Part shown: piece by piece, positions 1 through 5,223 of the stretch
Position numbering within the stretch: the stretch's first letter is position 1
Layout of the letters: every line of letters starts with the position of its first letter
Origin: an uncultured Clostridia bacterium
GTDB taxonomy: Bacteria; Bacillota; Clostridia; Christensenellales; Aristaeellaceae
Direction of reading: 5' to 3'
NCBI GenBank assembly: GCA_946409855.1
Contig: CAMJXZ010000229.1
Location: forward strand, 1-5,602
Length of the DNA stretch: 5,602 nucleotides
Notes under the pieces: generated by a model
What the model was told of the DNA's origin: nothing
The model's database searches: none
What the model saw: the letters and a program-made list of their open reading frames with translations, nothing else
Translations under genes and position numbers: made by a program

Positions 1-911
1 AGATCACCGGACAGACGGATCATCACGGAAGGAACTTCTTCCGCTGCGGGCTCTTCCTCAACGGGTTCCTCATCTGCAGGTTCTTCTGCTGTGGGCTCTT
101 CCGCTGCAGGTTCCTCAGCCGTGGGTTCTTCAGAAACGGGTTCCTCAGCAGCGGGTTCTTCAGAAACGGGTTCCTCGGCAGCGGGTTCTTCTGCTTCAGG
201 TTCCTCAGCTGTGGGTTCTTCAGAAGCGGGTTCCTCAGCAGCGGGTTCTTCTGCTTCAGGTTCTTCCGCTGCGGGTTCTTCAGCCGCGGGCTCCTCGGCA
301 GCAGGTTCTTCCGCGGCGGGTTCTTCCTGCCCATACAGAGCGGGCAGTTCCACCGCGCTTTCCGCCACCACCTGGCCGGCGCTGTTCAGCAGCGCCACCC
401 GGTAGTTTTTCGACAGCGCCTGCACCGTCGCGTTCAGCATCATGTGGGCGCCCTTGGCGATGGTTTTCCACTCGTCCTCTTTGTTCTCCACCTGCCAGAC
501 GACCTTCACTTTGGACGCGTCGCCTTCGATCTTCGCCTGGTAGATGAGCAATGTGCCCGGCTTGACGGTGCCTTTGTTCACCAGCTCCGCCCGGACGGTC
601 CACACGGGCCCCTGCTCCGCCGCCGGCTCGCTCTCTTCCGCCGGCACTTCCGGTTCAGCCGCCGGTGCTTCCGGTTCAGTGACCGGCGCTTCCGGCTCGG
701 TGACCGGCGCTTCCGGCTCGGTGACCGGTGCTTCCGGCTCCGCCGCCGGTTCTTCTTCGGTTTCCGTCTGCGCGGGCAGCCGGTTCCTCAGGATCTCCGC
801 CACCCGTTCGGCCAGCGGGTTCTCCGCGGACGCGGTGAACCCTATGCTGCCCAGCGCCATCACTGCGCACAGCAGCACGGACAGGAAACGCGTGAAACCG
901 TGTTTCTTCAT
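1..911 (-). CDS. Secreted protein with acidic Pro-rich repeats and a probable Ig-like domain (3' end outside window)
   Basis: The reading frame opens at the ATG at 911-909 and stays open to the window edge, so about 303 codons are seen and the C-terminus is missing. The start is fixed by AAGGAGG six bases upstream. Residues 1-29 form a classical signal peptide: MKKHG..R, a hydrophobic core, then T-A-S-A before Glu30. The Cys at 15 is not in a proper lipobox, so a secreted rather than lipoprotein form is expected. Residues 58-92 are five EPEAPVT-type heptapeptides. Residues 104-195 form the only non-repetitive domain; its pattern of W139-Q, W148-K and Y170-R-V followed by a G-Q-V-V turn resembles bacterial Ig-like beta sandwiches (inferred). 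Residues 196-290 are nineteen EEPxx pentapeptides, then a degenerate copy and the start of another segment (VPSVMIRLSGD). The likely role is an extracellular or cell-surface protein with stiff, negatively charged spacers; no catalytic motif is visible. It has its own promoter and lies behind the glmM terminator, so it is not part of that operon. The function is unknown. Confidence 0.85.
   Translation of the reverse strand, partial: MKKHGFTRFLSVLLCAVMALGSIGFTASAENPLAERVAEILRNRLPAQTETEEEPAAEPEAPVTEPEAPVTEPEAPVTEPEAPAAEPEVPAEESEPAAEQGPVWTVRAELVNKGTVKPGTLLIYQAKIEGDASKVKVVWQVENKEDEWKTIAKGAHMMLNATVQALSKNYRVALLNSAGQVVAESAVELPALYGQEEPAAEEPAAEEPAAEEPAAEEPEAEEPAAEEPASEEPTAEEPEAEEPAAEEPVSEEPAAEEPVSEEPTAEEPAAEEPTAEEPADEEPVEEEPAAEEVPSVMIRLSGD
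27..326 (-). repeat. 15-bp tandem repeat coding for EEPxx pentapeptides (19 copies plus one degenerate)
   Basis: Read on the minus strand, nineteen consecutive 15-bp units encode Glu-Glu-Pro-x-x. The variable pair is mostly AA, with EA, AS, TA, VS, AD and VE variants. A twentieth unit (41-27) has decayed to EEVPS. The period is a multiple of three, so copy-number change would lengthen or shorten the spacer without a frameshift. Synonymous variation (GAA/GAG, CCC/CCT/CCG-type changes) separates most copies, but longer blocks are nearly identical, which points to internal duplications. An extended, strongly acidic linker is the expected structure. Confidence 0.95.
636..740 (-). repeat. 21-bp tandem repeat coding for EPEAPVT heptapeptides
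   Basis: Five in-frame 21-bp units on the minus strand encode EPEAPVT three times, then EPEAPAA and EPEVPAE; a further decayed unit (ESEPAAE) follows. The first three copies are nearly identical in DNA. The tract lies between the signal peptide region and the probable Ig-like domain, as an N-terminal spacer matching the longer C-terminal EEPxx spacer in composition but with a different period. Confidence 0.9.
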
Positions 912-917
912 GTTCGT

Positions 918-924
918 CCTCCTT
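918..924 (-). promoter_or_regulatory. Strong ribosome binding site of the secreted repeat protein
   Basis: The minus strand reads AAGGAGG, six bases before the ATG at 911. It is a full match to the Gram-positive consensus with ideal spacing, and it settles the start of a gene whose stop lies outside the window. Confidence 0.9.
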
Positions 925-962
925 ATGGATCAAAAGAGTGCTTCGGTGCGGGAGCCGTCCGG

Positions 963-1031
963 GGATTCACACGGAATCCGCCGCGGTTTTCACCTGCGCC
1001 GCCCTGCGCAATACGCGGAACCGCCGCGCAG
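963..1031 (-). other. GC-rich, potentially structured 5' leader of the secreted protein mRNA
   Basis: About 140 nt separate the predicted transcription start (near 1051) from the ATG. This leader can fold locally. CTGCGC at 1004-1009 pairs with GCGCAG at 1026-1031 around a small inner GCGG/CCGC pairing, and GGATTC at 963-968 pairs with GAATCC at 974-979 across a five-base loop. No known riboswitch or leader-peptide signature was recognised, and the pairing may only reflect high GC. The 912-1195 interval holds no convincing gene. Confidence 0.3.
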
Positions 1032-1057
1032 AAAAGCAGTGCTTGTATGATATTTTG

Positions 1058-1086
1058 ATTTTATCATTTCAGTATCCTGCACGCAA
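1058..1086 (-). promoter_or_regulatory. Extended -10 sigma-A-type promoter of the secreted repeat protein
   Basis: On the minus strand a -35-like TTGCGT (1086-1081) is followed after exactly 17 bases by TAAAAT (1063-1058), five of six matches to TATAAT, preceded by TG plus one base as in extended -10 promoters. The predicted start is near 1051. T-runs on the plus strand at 1100-1105, 1109-1113, 1120-1125 and 1137-1143 (A-tracts on the coding strand) lie just upstream and could act as an UP element or curve the DNA. A 12-bp inverted repeat, AGAGAAATCTCT (1086-1097), abuts the -35 and could be an operator, but this is weak. Confidence 0.6.
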
Positions 1087-1148
1087 GAGAAATCTCTCAT
1101 TTTTTGCGTTTTTCTGCCGTTTTTTCCCCGTGCAGGTTTTTTTCCATC

Positions 1149-1181
1149 AAAAACGGCCGCCCGGAAAGGGCAGCCGTTTTT
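1149..1181 (-). terminator. Intrinsic terminator of the alr-nucleotidyltransferase-glmM operon
   Basis: Fourteen bases after the glmM stop, the minus strand can form a 9-bp stem of AAAAACGGC with GCCGTTTTT, extended by a U-G wobble and four more G-C pairs, closed by a five-base loop. The run of T in the 3' arm gives the U-tract. On the plus strand the wobble becomes a C-A mismatch, so the hairpin is best in the glmM direction, although some bidirectional action is possible. It separates the operon from the downstream secreted-protein gene. Confidence 0.85.
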
Positions 1182-1195
1182 AATGGATTGTTTAT

Positions 1196-2560
1196 TTACA
1201 CCGTCAGGCCTTCCTCATGCATCACATCCATGATGGCCTTGACGTACTTTTCGCAGGCTTCCGCGGTATCGGCTTCCGCCATGACGCGGATCACCGGTTC
1301 CGTGCCGCTCTTGCGCACCAGGACGCGCCCGCTGCTGCCGAGCTCCTTGCCGGCCTGCTCGATGGCGAGTTTAACCGCCGGGTTGCTCATCACCGACTCC
1401 TTGTCCACCACGGGCACGTTTTTGAGCACCTGGGGATAGAAATGCATGGGCTTGACCAGTTCGCCCAGGCTGTGCTTGGTTTCAAGCATCACTTCCATCA
1501 TCTGGATGGCGGTCAGGATCCCGTCGCCGGTGGTCGCGTACTTTTTGAAGATGATGTGGCCGGACTGTTCGCCGCCCAGGCGGTAGCCGTTGGCGGACAT
1601 GTTTTCATATACGTACTTGTCCCCCACGGCAGTCGTCTCGTACCGGATTCCCTCTTCCTCCAGGGATTTGAAGAAACCGAAGTTGGACATTACGGTAGCC
1701 ACGACGGTATTCCCTGGCAGCTCCCCTTTGTTTTTCAGGTACTTGCCGCAGACGTACAGGATGTGGTCGCCGGTGACGATCCCGCCGTTTTCGTCCACCG
1801 CCAGGCATCTGTCCGCGTCGCCGTCAAAGGCAAAGCCCACGTCCAGCTTTTCCTCCCGGACAAGCTTCTGCAGGTTCTCAATGTGGGTGGAGCCGCAGCC
1901 GCGGTTGATGTTCAGGCCGTCCGGATCGTTGCCGATCACAAAGGTACGGGCGCCCAGCGCGTCAAATACCGATTTGGCGATCATCCAGGCGCTGCCGTTG
2001 GCGCAGTCCAGACCGACCCGGACGCCCTTGTAGGAACGGGTCGCCAGGGTGATCAGGTAGCCGATATAGCGGTTGCGCCCCGCGGCATGGTCCACCGTCT
2101 TGCCGATCCGGTCCCGGGTCATCAGGGGGATTTCCCCGGTCTTCCCGTCCAGGTAGTCCTCCACCTGCAGGATGACCTCTTCCTCCATCTTTTCGCCGTT
2201 GCCGTTCAGGAGCTTGATCCCGTTGTCATAGTACGGGTTATGGCTGGCGGAGATCATGATGCCACAGTCAAAATTCTCCGTCCTGACCACGTAGGATACG
2301 CTGGGCGTGGTCGTCACGTGCATGATGTAGGCGTCCGCGCCGGAAGCCGTCAGGCCGGCCGACAGCGCGTACTCGTACATATAGCTGGACCGGCGGGTAT
2401 CCTTGCCGATGACCACCCGGGGCGCGCCGTCCTCGCCGGCTTTGCGCCGGGCTTCACTGTAATACCAGCCCAGAAACCGACCGATCTTAAACGCGTGGTC
2501 CGCCGTCAGAACGACGTTCGCTTCGCCGCGGAACCCGTCGGTACCAAAATATTTGCCCAT
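1196..2560 (-). CDS. glmM: Phosphoglucosamine mutase GlmM
   Basis: GlmM converts glucosamine-6-phosphate to glucosamine-1-phosphate in the cytoplasm, a step toward UDP-GlcNAc for peptidoglycan. The 454-residue protein has the family's normal length and all four signature loops of the alpha-D-phosphohexomutases: N-terminal GTDGFRG (6-12), the active-site loop ISASHNP with phospho-Ser106, the Mg-binding loop DGDADR (246-251), the sugar-binding GGEQSGH (329-335), and the C-terminal phosphate-binding RKSGTEP (416-422). GEQSGH and the GKYFGTDGFRG start favour GlmM over phosphomannomutase/phosphoglucomutase paralogues. The start at 2560 was chosen because the protein begins MGKYFGTDG as in the family and AAGGAGG lies 11 bases upstream; an in-frame ATG at 2614 would add 18 unrelated residues and overlap the previous gene. 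It is the last gene of the operon, 19 nt after the nucleotidyltransferase stop, and is followed by a strong terminator. No defect is seen. Confidence 0.96.
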   Translation of the reverse strand: MGKYFGTDGFRGEANVVLTADHAFKIGRFLGWYYSEARRKAGEDGAPRVVIGKDTRRSSYMYEYALSAGLTASGADAYIMHVTTTPSVSYVVRTENFDCGIMISASHNPYYDNGIKLLNGNGEKMEEEVILQVEDYLDGKTGEIPLMTRDRIGKTVDHAAGRNRYIGYLITLATRSYKGVRVGLDCANGSAWMIAKSVFDALGARTFVIGNDPDGLNINRGCGSTHIENLQKLVREEKLDVGFAFDGDADRCLAVDENGGIVTGDHILYVCGKYLKNKGELPGNTVVATVMSNFGFFKSLEEEGIRYETTAVGDKYVYENMSANGYRLGGEQSGHIIFKKYATTGDGILTAIQMMEVMLETKHSLGELVKPMHFYPQVLKNVPVVDKESVMSNPAVKLAIEQAGKELGSSGRVLVRKSGTEPVIRVMAEADTAEACEKYVKAIMDVMHEEGLTV

Positions 2561-2571
2561 AAACAGTAATT

Positions 2572-2578
2572 CCTCCTT
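2572..2578 (-). promoter_or_regulatory. Ribosome binding site that decides the glmM start
   Basis: AAGGAGG on the minus strand lies just after the stop codon of the upstream nucleotidyltransferase and 11 bases before ATG 2560. Its place in the 19-nt gap supports the short start and independent translation initiation within the operon mRNA. Confidence 0.85.
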
Positions 2579-2579
2579 T

Positions 2580-3488
2580 TTATTTCCACAGGGGCGCGGG
2601 ATACACGCCCTCATCGCGCAGGCGGATCATGGCCTGCTGCACCAGCGGTTTATCTTCCTGATAGGTAACGCCCCACCAGCGGTCCCCGCTGGTCAGCACC
2701 TGAACGGACGCTCTGCCCGAGGTAATCAGCCCGTTGACCGCGAAAGGCAGATAGTATTCCGCCTTGACCGGATTTAAGGGCATTTCTTCCTTCAGGAAAG
2801 TCCGGAATCCGGTTTCCAGTTCCTGCAGGAAATCCGGCGTAAAGCCCCACAGGTTCATGCTGACGACGCTGTCCCCGCTCAGGCGGCGGTAGTTTTCCCC
2901 GTCCTCCGTATACAGCGGGCCGTCGGAGCTGGAGACGATATGGACGATCTCCCGGATGCCCTGCAGGAAGCCGTTTTCATCCGCCTCGCAGACGCCGCGG
3001 GACACGTAGCCCGTGCTGCTGACCGTGTTTTTGAGCCGGTAGCCGACCATCATGTAGCGCCCCTGCCCGGCAGCGGCGGACAGGAAGGCGTACGCCTTTT
3101 GGAAAGCGTCCGGCCCGTAGTAATCGTCCGCGTTGATGGCGGCAAACGGCGCGTCGATCAGGTCTTTGCAGCACAGCACCGCGTGGCCGGTCCCCCAGGG
3201 CTTGACCCGGTTTTCCGGCACGGTAAAGCCGTCGGGCAGCATATCCTTCTCCTGGAAGGCATAGGAAACATCCATGTATTCTTCCGCATGGCGGCCGACC
3301 GCGTCCCGGAACGCCTGCTCCATCTCGTGCTTAATCAGGAAAATGACCCGCCTGAAGCCGGCCCTTTTTGCGTCAAACAGACTGTAGTCCAGAATAACTT
3401 CCCCGTTGGGCCCCACCGGGTCGATCTGCTTCATGCCCCCGTAGCGGCTGCCCATGCCGGCAGCCATAATCACCAGAATCGGTTCCAT
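2580..3488 (-). CDS. Sugar-phosphate nucleotidyltransferase (NTP_transferase family), substrate unknown
   Basis: This cytoplasmic 302-residue protein has the Rossmann-like nucleotidyltransferase fold, which couples an NTP with a sugar-1-phosphate or similar phosphate to form a nucleotide-activated product. Visible motifs are the glycine-rich NTP loop AAGMGSRYGGMKQ (9-21) followed by DPVGPNGE; PWGTGHAV (97-104), the family's GTxxA segment; and the metal-binding INADDYYG (118-125). It has no hexapeptide-repeat (left-handed beta-helix) C-terminal domain, and its loop differs from the GTRMxSxxPK type of GlmU, so it is not a normal GlmU. The start is supported by AAAGGAA seven bases upstream (3496-3502). 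It lies between alr and glmM with gaps of 22 and 19 nt, so it is co-transcribed with cell-wall precursor genes. By context (inferred), an N-acetylhexosamine-1-phosphate or another wall-glycan precursor is a reasonable substrate, but the exact activity cannot be read from sequence. The family call is sure, the substrate is not. Confidence 0.85.
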   Translation of the reverse strand: MEPILVIMAAGMGSRYGGMKQIDPVGPNGEVILDYSLFDAKRAGFRRVIFLIKHEMEQAFRDAVGRHAEEYMDVSYAFQEKDMLPDGFTVPENRVKPWGTGHAVLCCKDLIDAPFAAINADDYYGPDAFQKAYAFLSAAAGQGRYMMVGYRLKNTVSSTGYVSRGVCEADENGFLQGIREIVHIVSSSDGPLYTEDGENYRRLSGDSVVSMNLWGFTPDFLQELETGFRTFLKEEMPLNPVKAEYYLPFAVNGLITSGRASVQVLTSGDRWWGVTYQEDKPLVQQAMIRLRDEGVYPAPLWK

Positions 3489-3510
3489 AGAAAAGTTCCT
3501 TTCCGAGAAA

Positions 3511-4683
3511 TCAATTTTGTATATTATCAGAAATATTTCCGGTTTGCAAGTAGATTCTCGGCACTCTGGGCGAAATTGCGCACACGATCTCGTACCCGAT
3601 GGTCCCGGTCTGCGCCGCCAGATCGTCCGCCGTCTGTCTGCGTTCCCCGCTCCGGCCGAGGATCACCGCCTCGTCCCCCCGGACGGTATCCGGTATGGCG
3701 CTTACATCCACCATGGTCTGGTCCATGCAGACCCGGCCCAGAATGGGCGCCTCCTGCCCCCGGATCAGCACATGCCCCCGGCCGGACAGGGCGCGGCTGA
3801 ACCCGTCCGCGTAGCCCACCGGCAGCGTCGCCACCGTCATCTCCCGGTCCGCCCGGAAGGTGCGCCCGTAGCCGACCGTATCCCCCGGACGGATCCGCTT
3901 GACCAGGCCCACCGCGCTTTTCAGGGACAGCGCCGGACGGATCCCTTCGGGCAGAACGTTGCTCCGGTCCGGCGCAAGGCCGTAGAGGATGATGCCAAGC
4001 CGGGAAAAAGCGGTCTTCTCTTCCGGATAAAACAGCCCGCCCGCGGAATTGAGCCCGTGCAGCACGATGTCCGTCCTGCCGGCCGCGTGCAGCAGCCCGA
4101 GCACCCGTTCTGCCTTTTCCTGCTGGGCGAGGGTAAAGGCCCTGCTGTCCGCCTCTTCCGGCGTGTCCGCCGCACACAGATGTGTGAAAATGCCCGTCAC
4201 GCGCAGCTTTTCCGGGGCATGCAGGACGGCCTGCGCCGCCCGCTCCGGTTCATCCGCGTTCAGGCCGATCCGCCGCATGCCGGTGTCCAACGCGTAATGG
4301 CAGCGGATCGGCGCTTCCGCGGCTTCGGCCAGCTCCCTTGCGTAGGATTCGTCCGTCAGCGCCTGGGTGATCTGATACCGGCTGAGCAGCCCGGCCTCGC
4401 TGACCGGCGTATAGCCCAGGATCAGGATTTCCCCCGGAACGCCGCCCTCCCGGAGCCGGACCGCTTCCTCCACGTTGGAAACCGCGAAGCGTCTGCAGCC
4501 GGCACGCGTCAGCGCCAAAGCGACCGGCACATCCCCGTGGCCGTACGCGTTGGCCTTGACGACGCACATCACTTCCTTGCGCACGGGCATGTGCGCCTGA
4601 TAGATCCTGTAATTGGCCACGATCTGGTCCAGATCCACCTCGGCCCAGCAGCGCCGGCCGAAAGGCACCCGAAGTTCTCCCAT
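3511..4683 (-). CDS. alr: Alanine racemase
   Basis: Alr is a PLP enzyme of the cytoplasm that interconverts L- and D-alanine, supplying D-Ala for peptidoglycan. The protein (390 residues with the start used here) has a TIM-barrel then beta-domain order with intact catalytic parts: the PLP lysine K43 in VVKANAYGHG, LDTGMRRIG with R138, FTHLCAADTP near 167-175, the PLP-contacting R228 in SRLGIILYG, the second catalytic base Y272 in GDTVGYGRTF, the substrate-binding CMDQTMVDV (319-327), and the C-terminal TIGYEIVCAISPRVPRIY (361-378). The start at 4683 places WAEVDLDQ 12 residues from the N-terminus, gives the usual family length, and has AGGAG at the same spacing as the glmM site. A longer form from ATG 4746 adds 21 residues with AT-rich codons (AAA, TTA, AAT) and only a weak AAGAAG site; it cannot be excluded. 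It is the first gene of the operon, 22 nt before the nucleotidyltransferase. Confidence 0.93.
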   Translation of the reverse strand: MGELRVPFGRRCWAEVDLDQIVANYRIYQAHMPVRKEVMCVVKANAYGHGDVPVALALTRAGCRRFAVSNVEEAVRLREGGVPGEILILGYTPVSEAGLLSRYQITQALTDESYARELAEAAEAPIRCHYALDTGMRRIGLNADEPERAAQAVLHAPEKLRVTGIFTHLCAADTPEEADSRAFTLAQQEKAERVLGLLHAAGRTDIVLHGLNSAGGLFYPEEKTAFSRLGIILYGLAPDRSNVLPEGIRPALSLKSAVGLVKRIRPGDTVGYGRTFRADREMTVATLPVGYADGFSRALSGRGHVLIRGQEAPILGRVCMDQTMVDVSAIPDTVRGDEAVILGRSGERRQTADDLAAQTGTIGYEIVCAISPRVPRIYLQTGNISDNIQN

Positions 4684-4754
4684 AATATCTGCCGTCTCCT
4701 GTTCACGAAAAGGGATTTCCGGTAATTTTTTTGCCGTTTGATTCATTTTTCTTC

Positions 4755-4783
4755 TTGATTTTTAGCGTTTTGTCCGATATAAT
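4755..4783 (+). promoter_or_regulatory. Near-consensus promoter of the receiver-like gene
   Basis: TTGATT (4755-4760) and a perfect TATAAT (4778-4783) are separated by exactly 17 bases. Transcription would start near 4790, giving a leader of about 26 nt that carries GGAG (4806-4809) six bases before the ATG at 4816. The -10 lies in a short inverted repeat, GATAT (4776-4780) and ATATC (4788-4792), a possible operator. Confidence 0.75.
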
Positions 4784-4784
4784 G

Positions 4785-4790
4785 ATAATA
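4785..4790 (-). promoter_or_regulatory. Possible -10 element of the alr operon
   Basis: The minus strand reads TATTAT here (five of six matches), two bases from the -10 of the divergent promoter. No good -35 is found at 16-18 bases; TTGCAT at 4821-4816 with TATAGA at 4796-4791 is an alternative with a long 19-base spacer. An alr promoter is expected in this 132-nt gap, but its exact place is uncertain. Confidence 0.3.
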
Positions 4791-4815
4791 TCTATATGAT
4801 TTATTGGAGACTGCC

Positions 4816-5223
4816 ATGCAATACCGGGTCGTAATCGCTTTAAAAGATACAGAGGACATGTACTGTGTTCAGGCCATTGTGGATACGATGTCCTTTTCTT
4901 TTGACGCGCGGCCGGTTTCCCCGGAGCCTTCGGAAATTCTGGACGGCATCGGCAAAAGCAGCGCCGACCTGCTGATCCTCGACCTGACCGCCAGCCCGGA
5001 AATGCCGGCGCTCGCCATGCGCCTGCGCCGGGAGCACCGCGGCCTGTGGATGATCCTGCTGGAGGGCGAAGAGGAGAACGTCACGAGCTTCTGCCTGGAC
5101 AGGCGAAGCATCGTCCTGCAGAAGCCCATCAGCACCATGCGGATGCTGCACGCCCTGCATTCCGCCGTCGCGGGGATGGAGCAGGAAATCAAACGGAACG
5201 CCGCCGTTCAGGCCGGGTCATAG
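4816..5223 (+). CDS. Stand-alone receiver-like (CheY-like) protein with incomplete phosphorylation site
   Basis: The 135-residue protein follows the alternating beta/alpha pattern of response-regulator receiver domains. Beta-1 is YRVVIALKD, beta-3 ADLLILDLT carries the likely phospho-acceptor Asp56, beta-4 is WMILLEGEEEN, and beta-5 IVLQKPIS carries the conserved Lys103-Pro104. The acidic pair normally after beta-1 is missing (KDTED instead of DD/DE), and the switch Thr/Ser at the end of beta-4 is Glu83, so metal-dependent phosphorylation is doubtful. No DNA-binding or enzyme output domain follows; about 15 hydrophilic residues end the protein. The ATG at 4816 is preferred because GGAG lies six bases upstream; an in-frame TTG at 4804 overlaps that site. 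It is transcribed divergently from alr, with a near-consensus promoter. The role, perhaps a phosphorylation-independent adaptor or regulator, is inferred; no partner kinase is in the window. Confidence 0.7.
   Translation: MQYRVVIALKDTEDMYCVQAIVDTMSFSFDARPVSPEPSEILDGIGKSSADLLILDLTASPEMPALAMRLRREHRGLWMILLEGEEENVTSFCLDRRSIVLQKPISTMRMLHALHSAVAGMEQEIKRNAAVQAGS

Noticed and set aside
27..326. Short regular repeats that might suggest a CRISPR array
   Set aside because: The 15-bp units are contiguous without spacers and encode an in-frame peptide repeat.
23..405. Open frames on both strands across the EEPxx array, giving repetitive NPLLRNP-like and GSSAAGSS-like proteins
   Set aside because: They are out-of-frame readings of the 15-bp repeat, which stays open in several frames. 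Only the frame from ATG 911 has a signal peptide and a ribosome site.
864..911. Lipoprotein signal (Cys15) in the secreted protein
   Set aside because: The residues before the Cys are V-L-L, without the small residue required at -1; a standard A-S-A cleavage site is present further on.
1217..2569. A 450-codon plus-strand open frame opposite glmM
   Set aside because: It is the antisense shadow of a GC-rich gene: it has no recognisable motif, while glmM carries all family signatures.
2561..2614. Longer glmM start at ATG 2614
   Set aside because: It would overlap the upstream gene and add residues not typical of GlmM; the ATG at 2560 has AAGGAGG and the conserved N-terminus.
3454..4725. A 423-codon plus-strand open frame opposite alr
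   Set aside because: It is an Arg/Pro/His-rich antisense shadow with no domain; alr is fully supported by its catalytic motifs.
4804..4815. TTG start for the receiver-like gene
   Set aside because: The TTG overlaps the GGAG ribosome site that serves the ATG at 4816.
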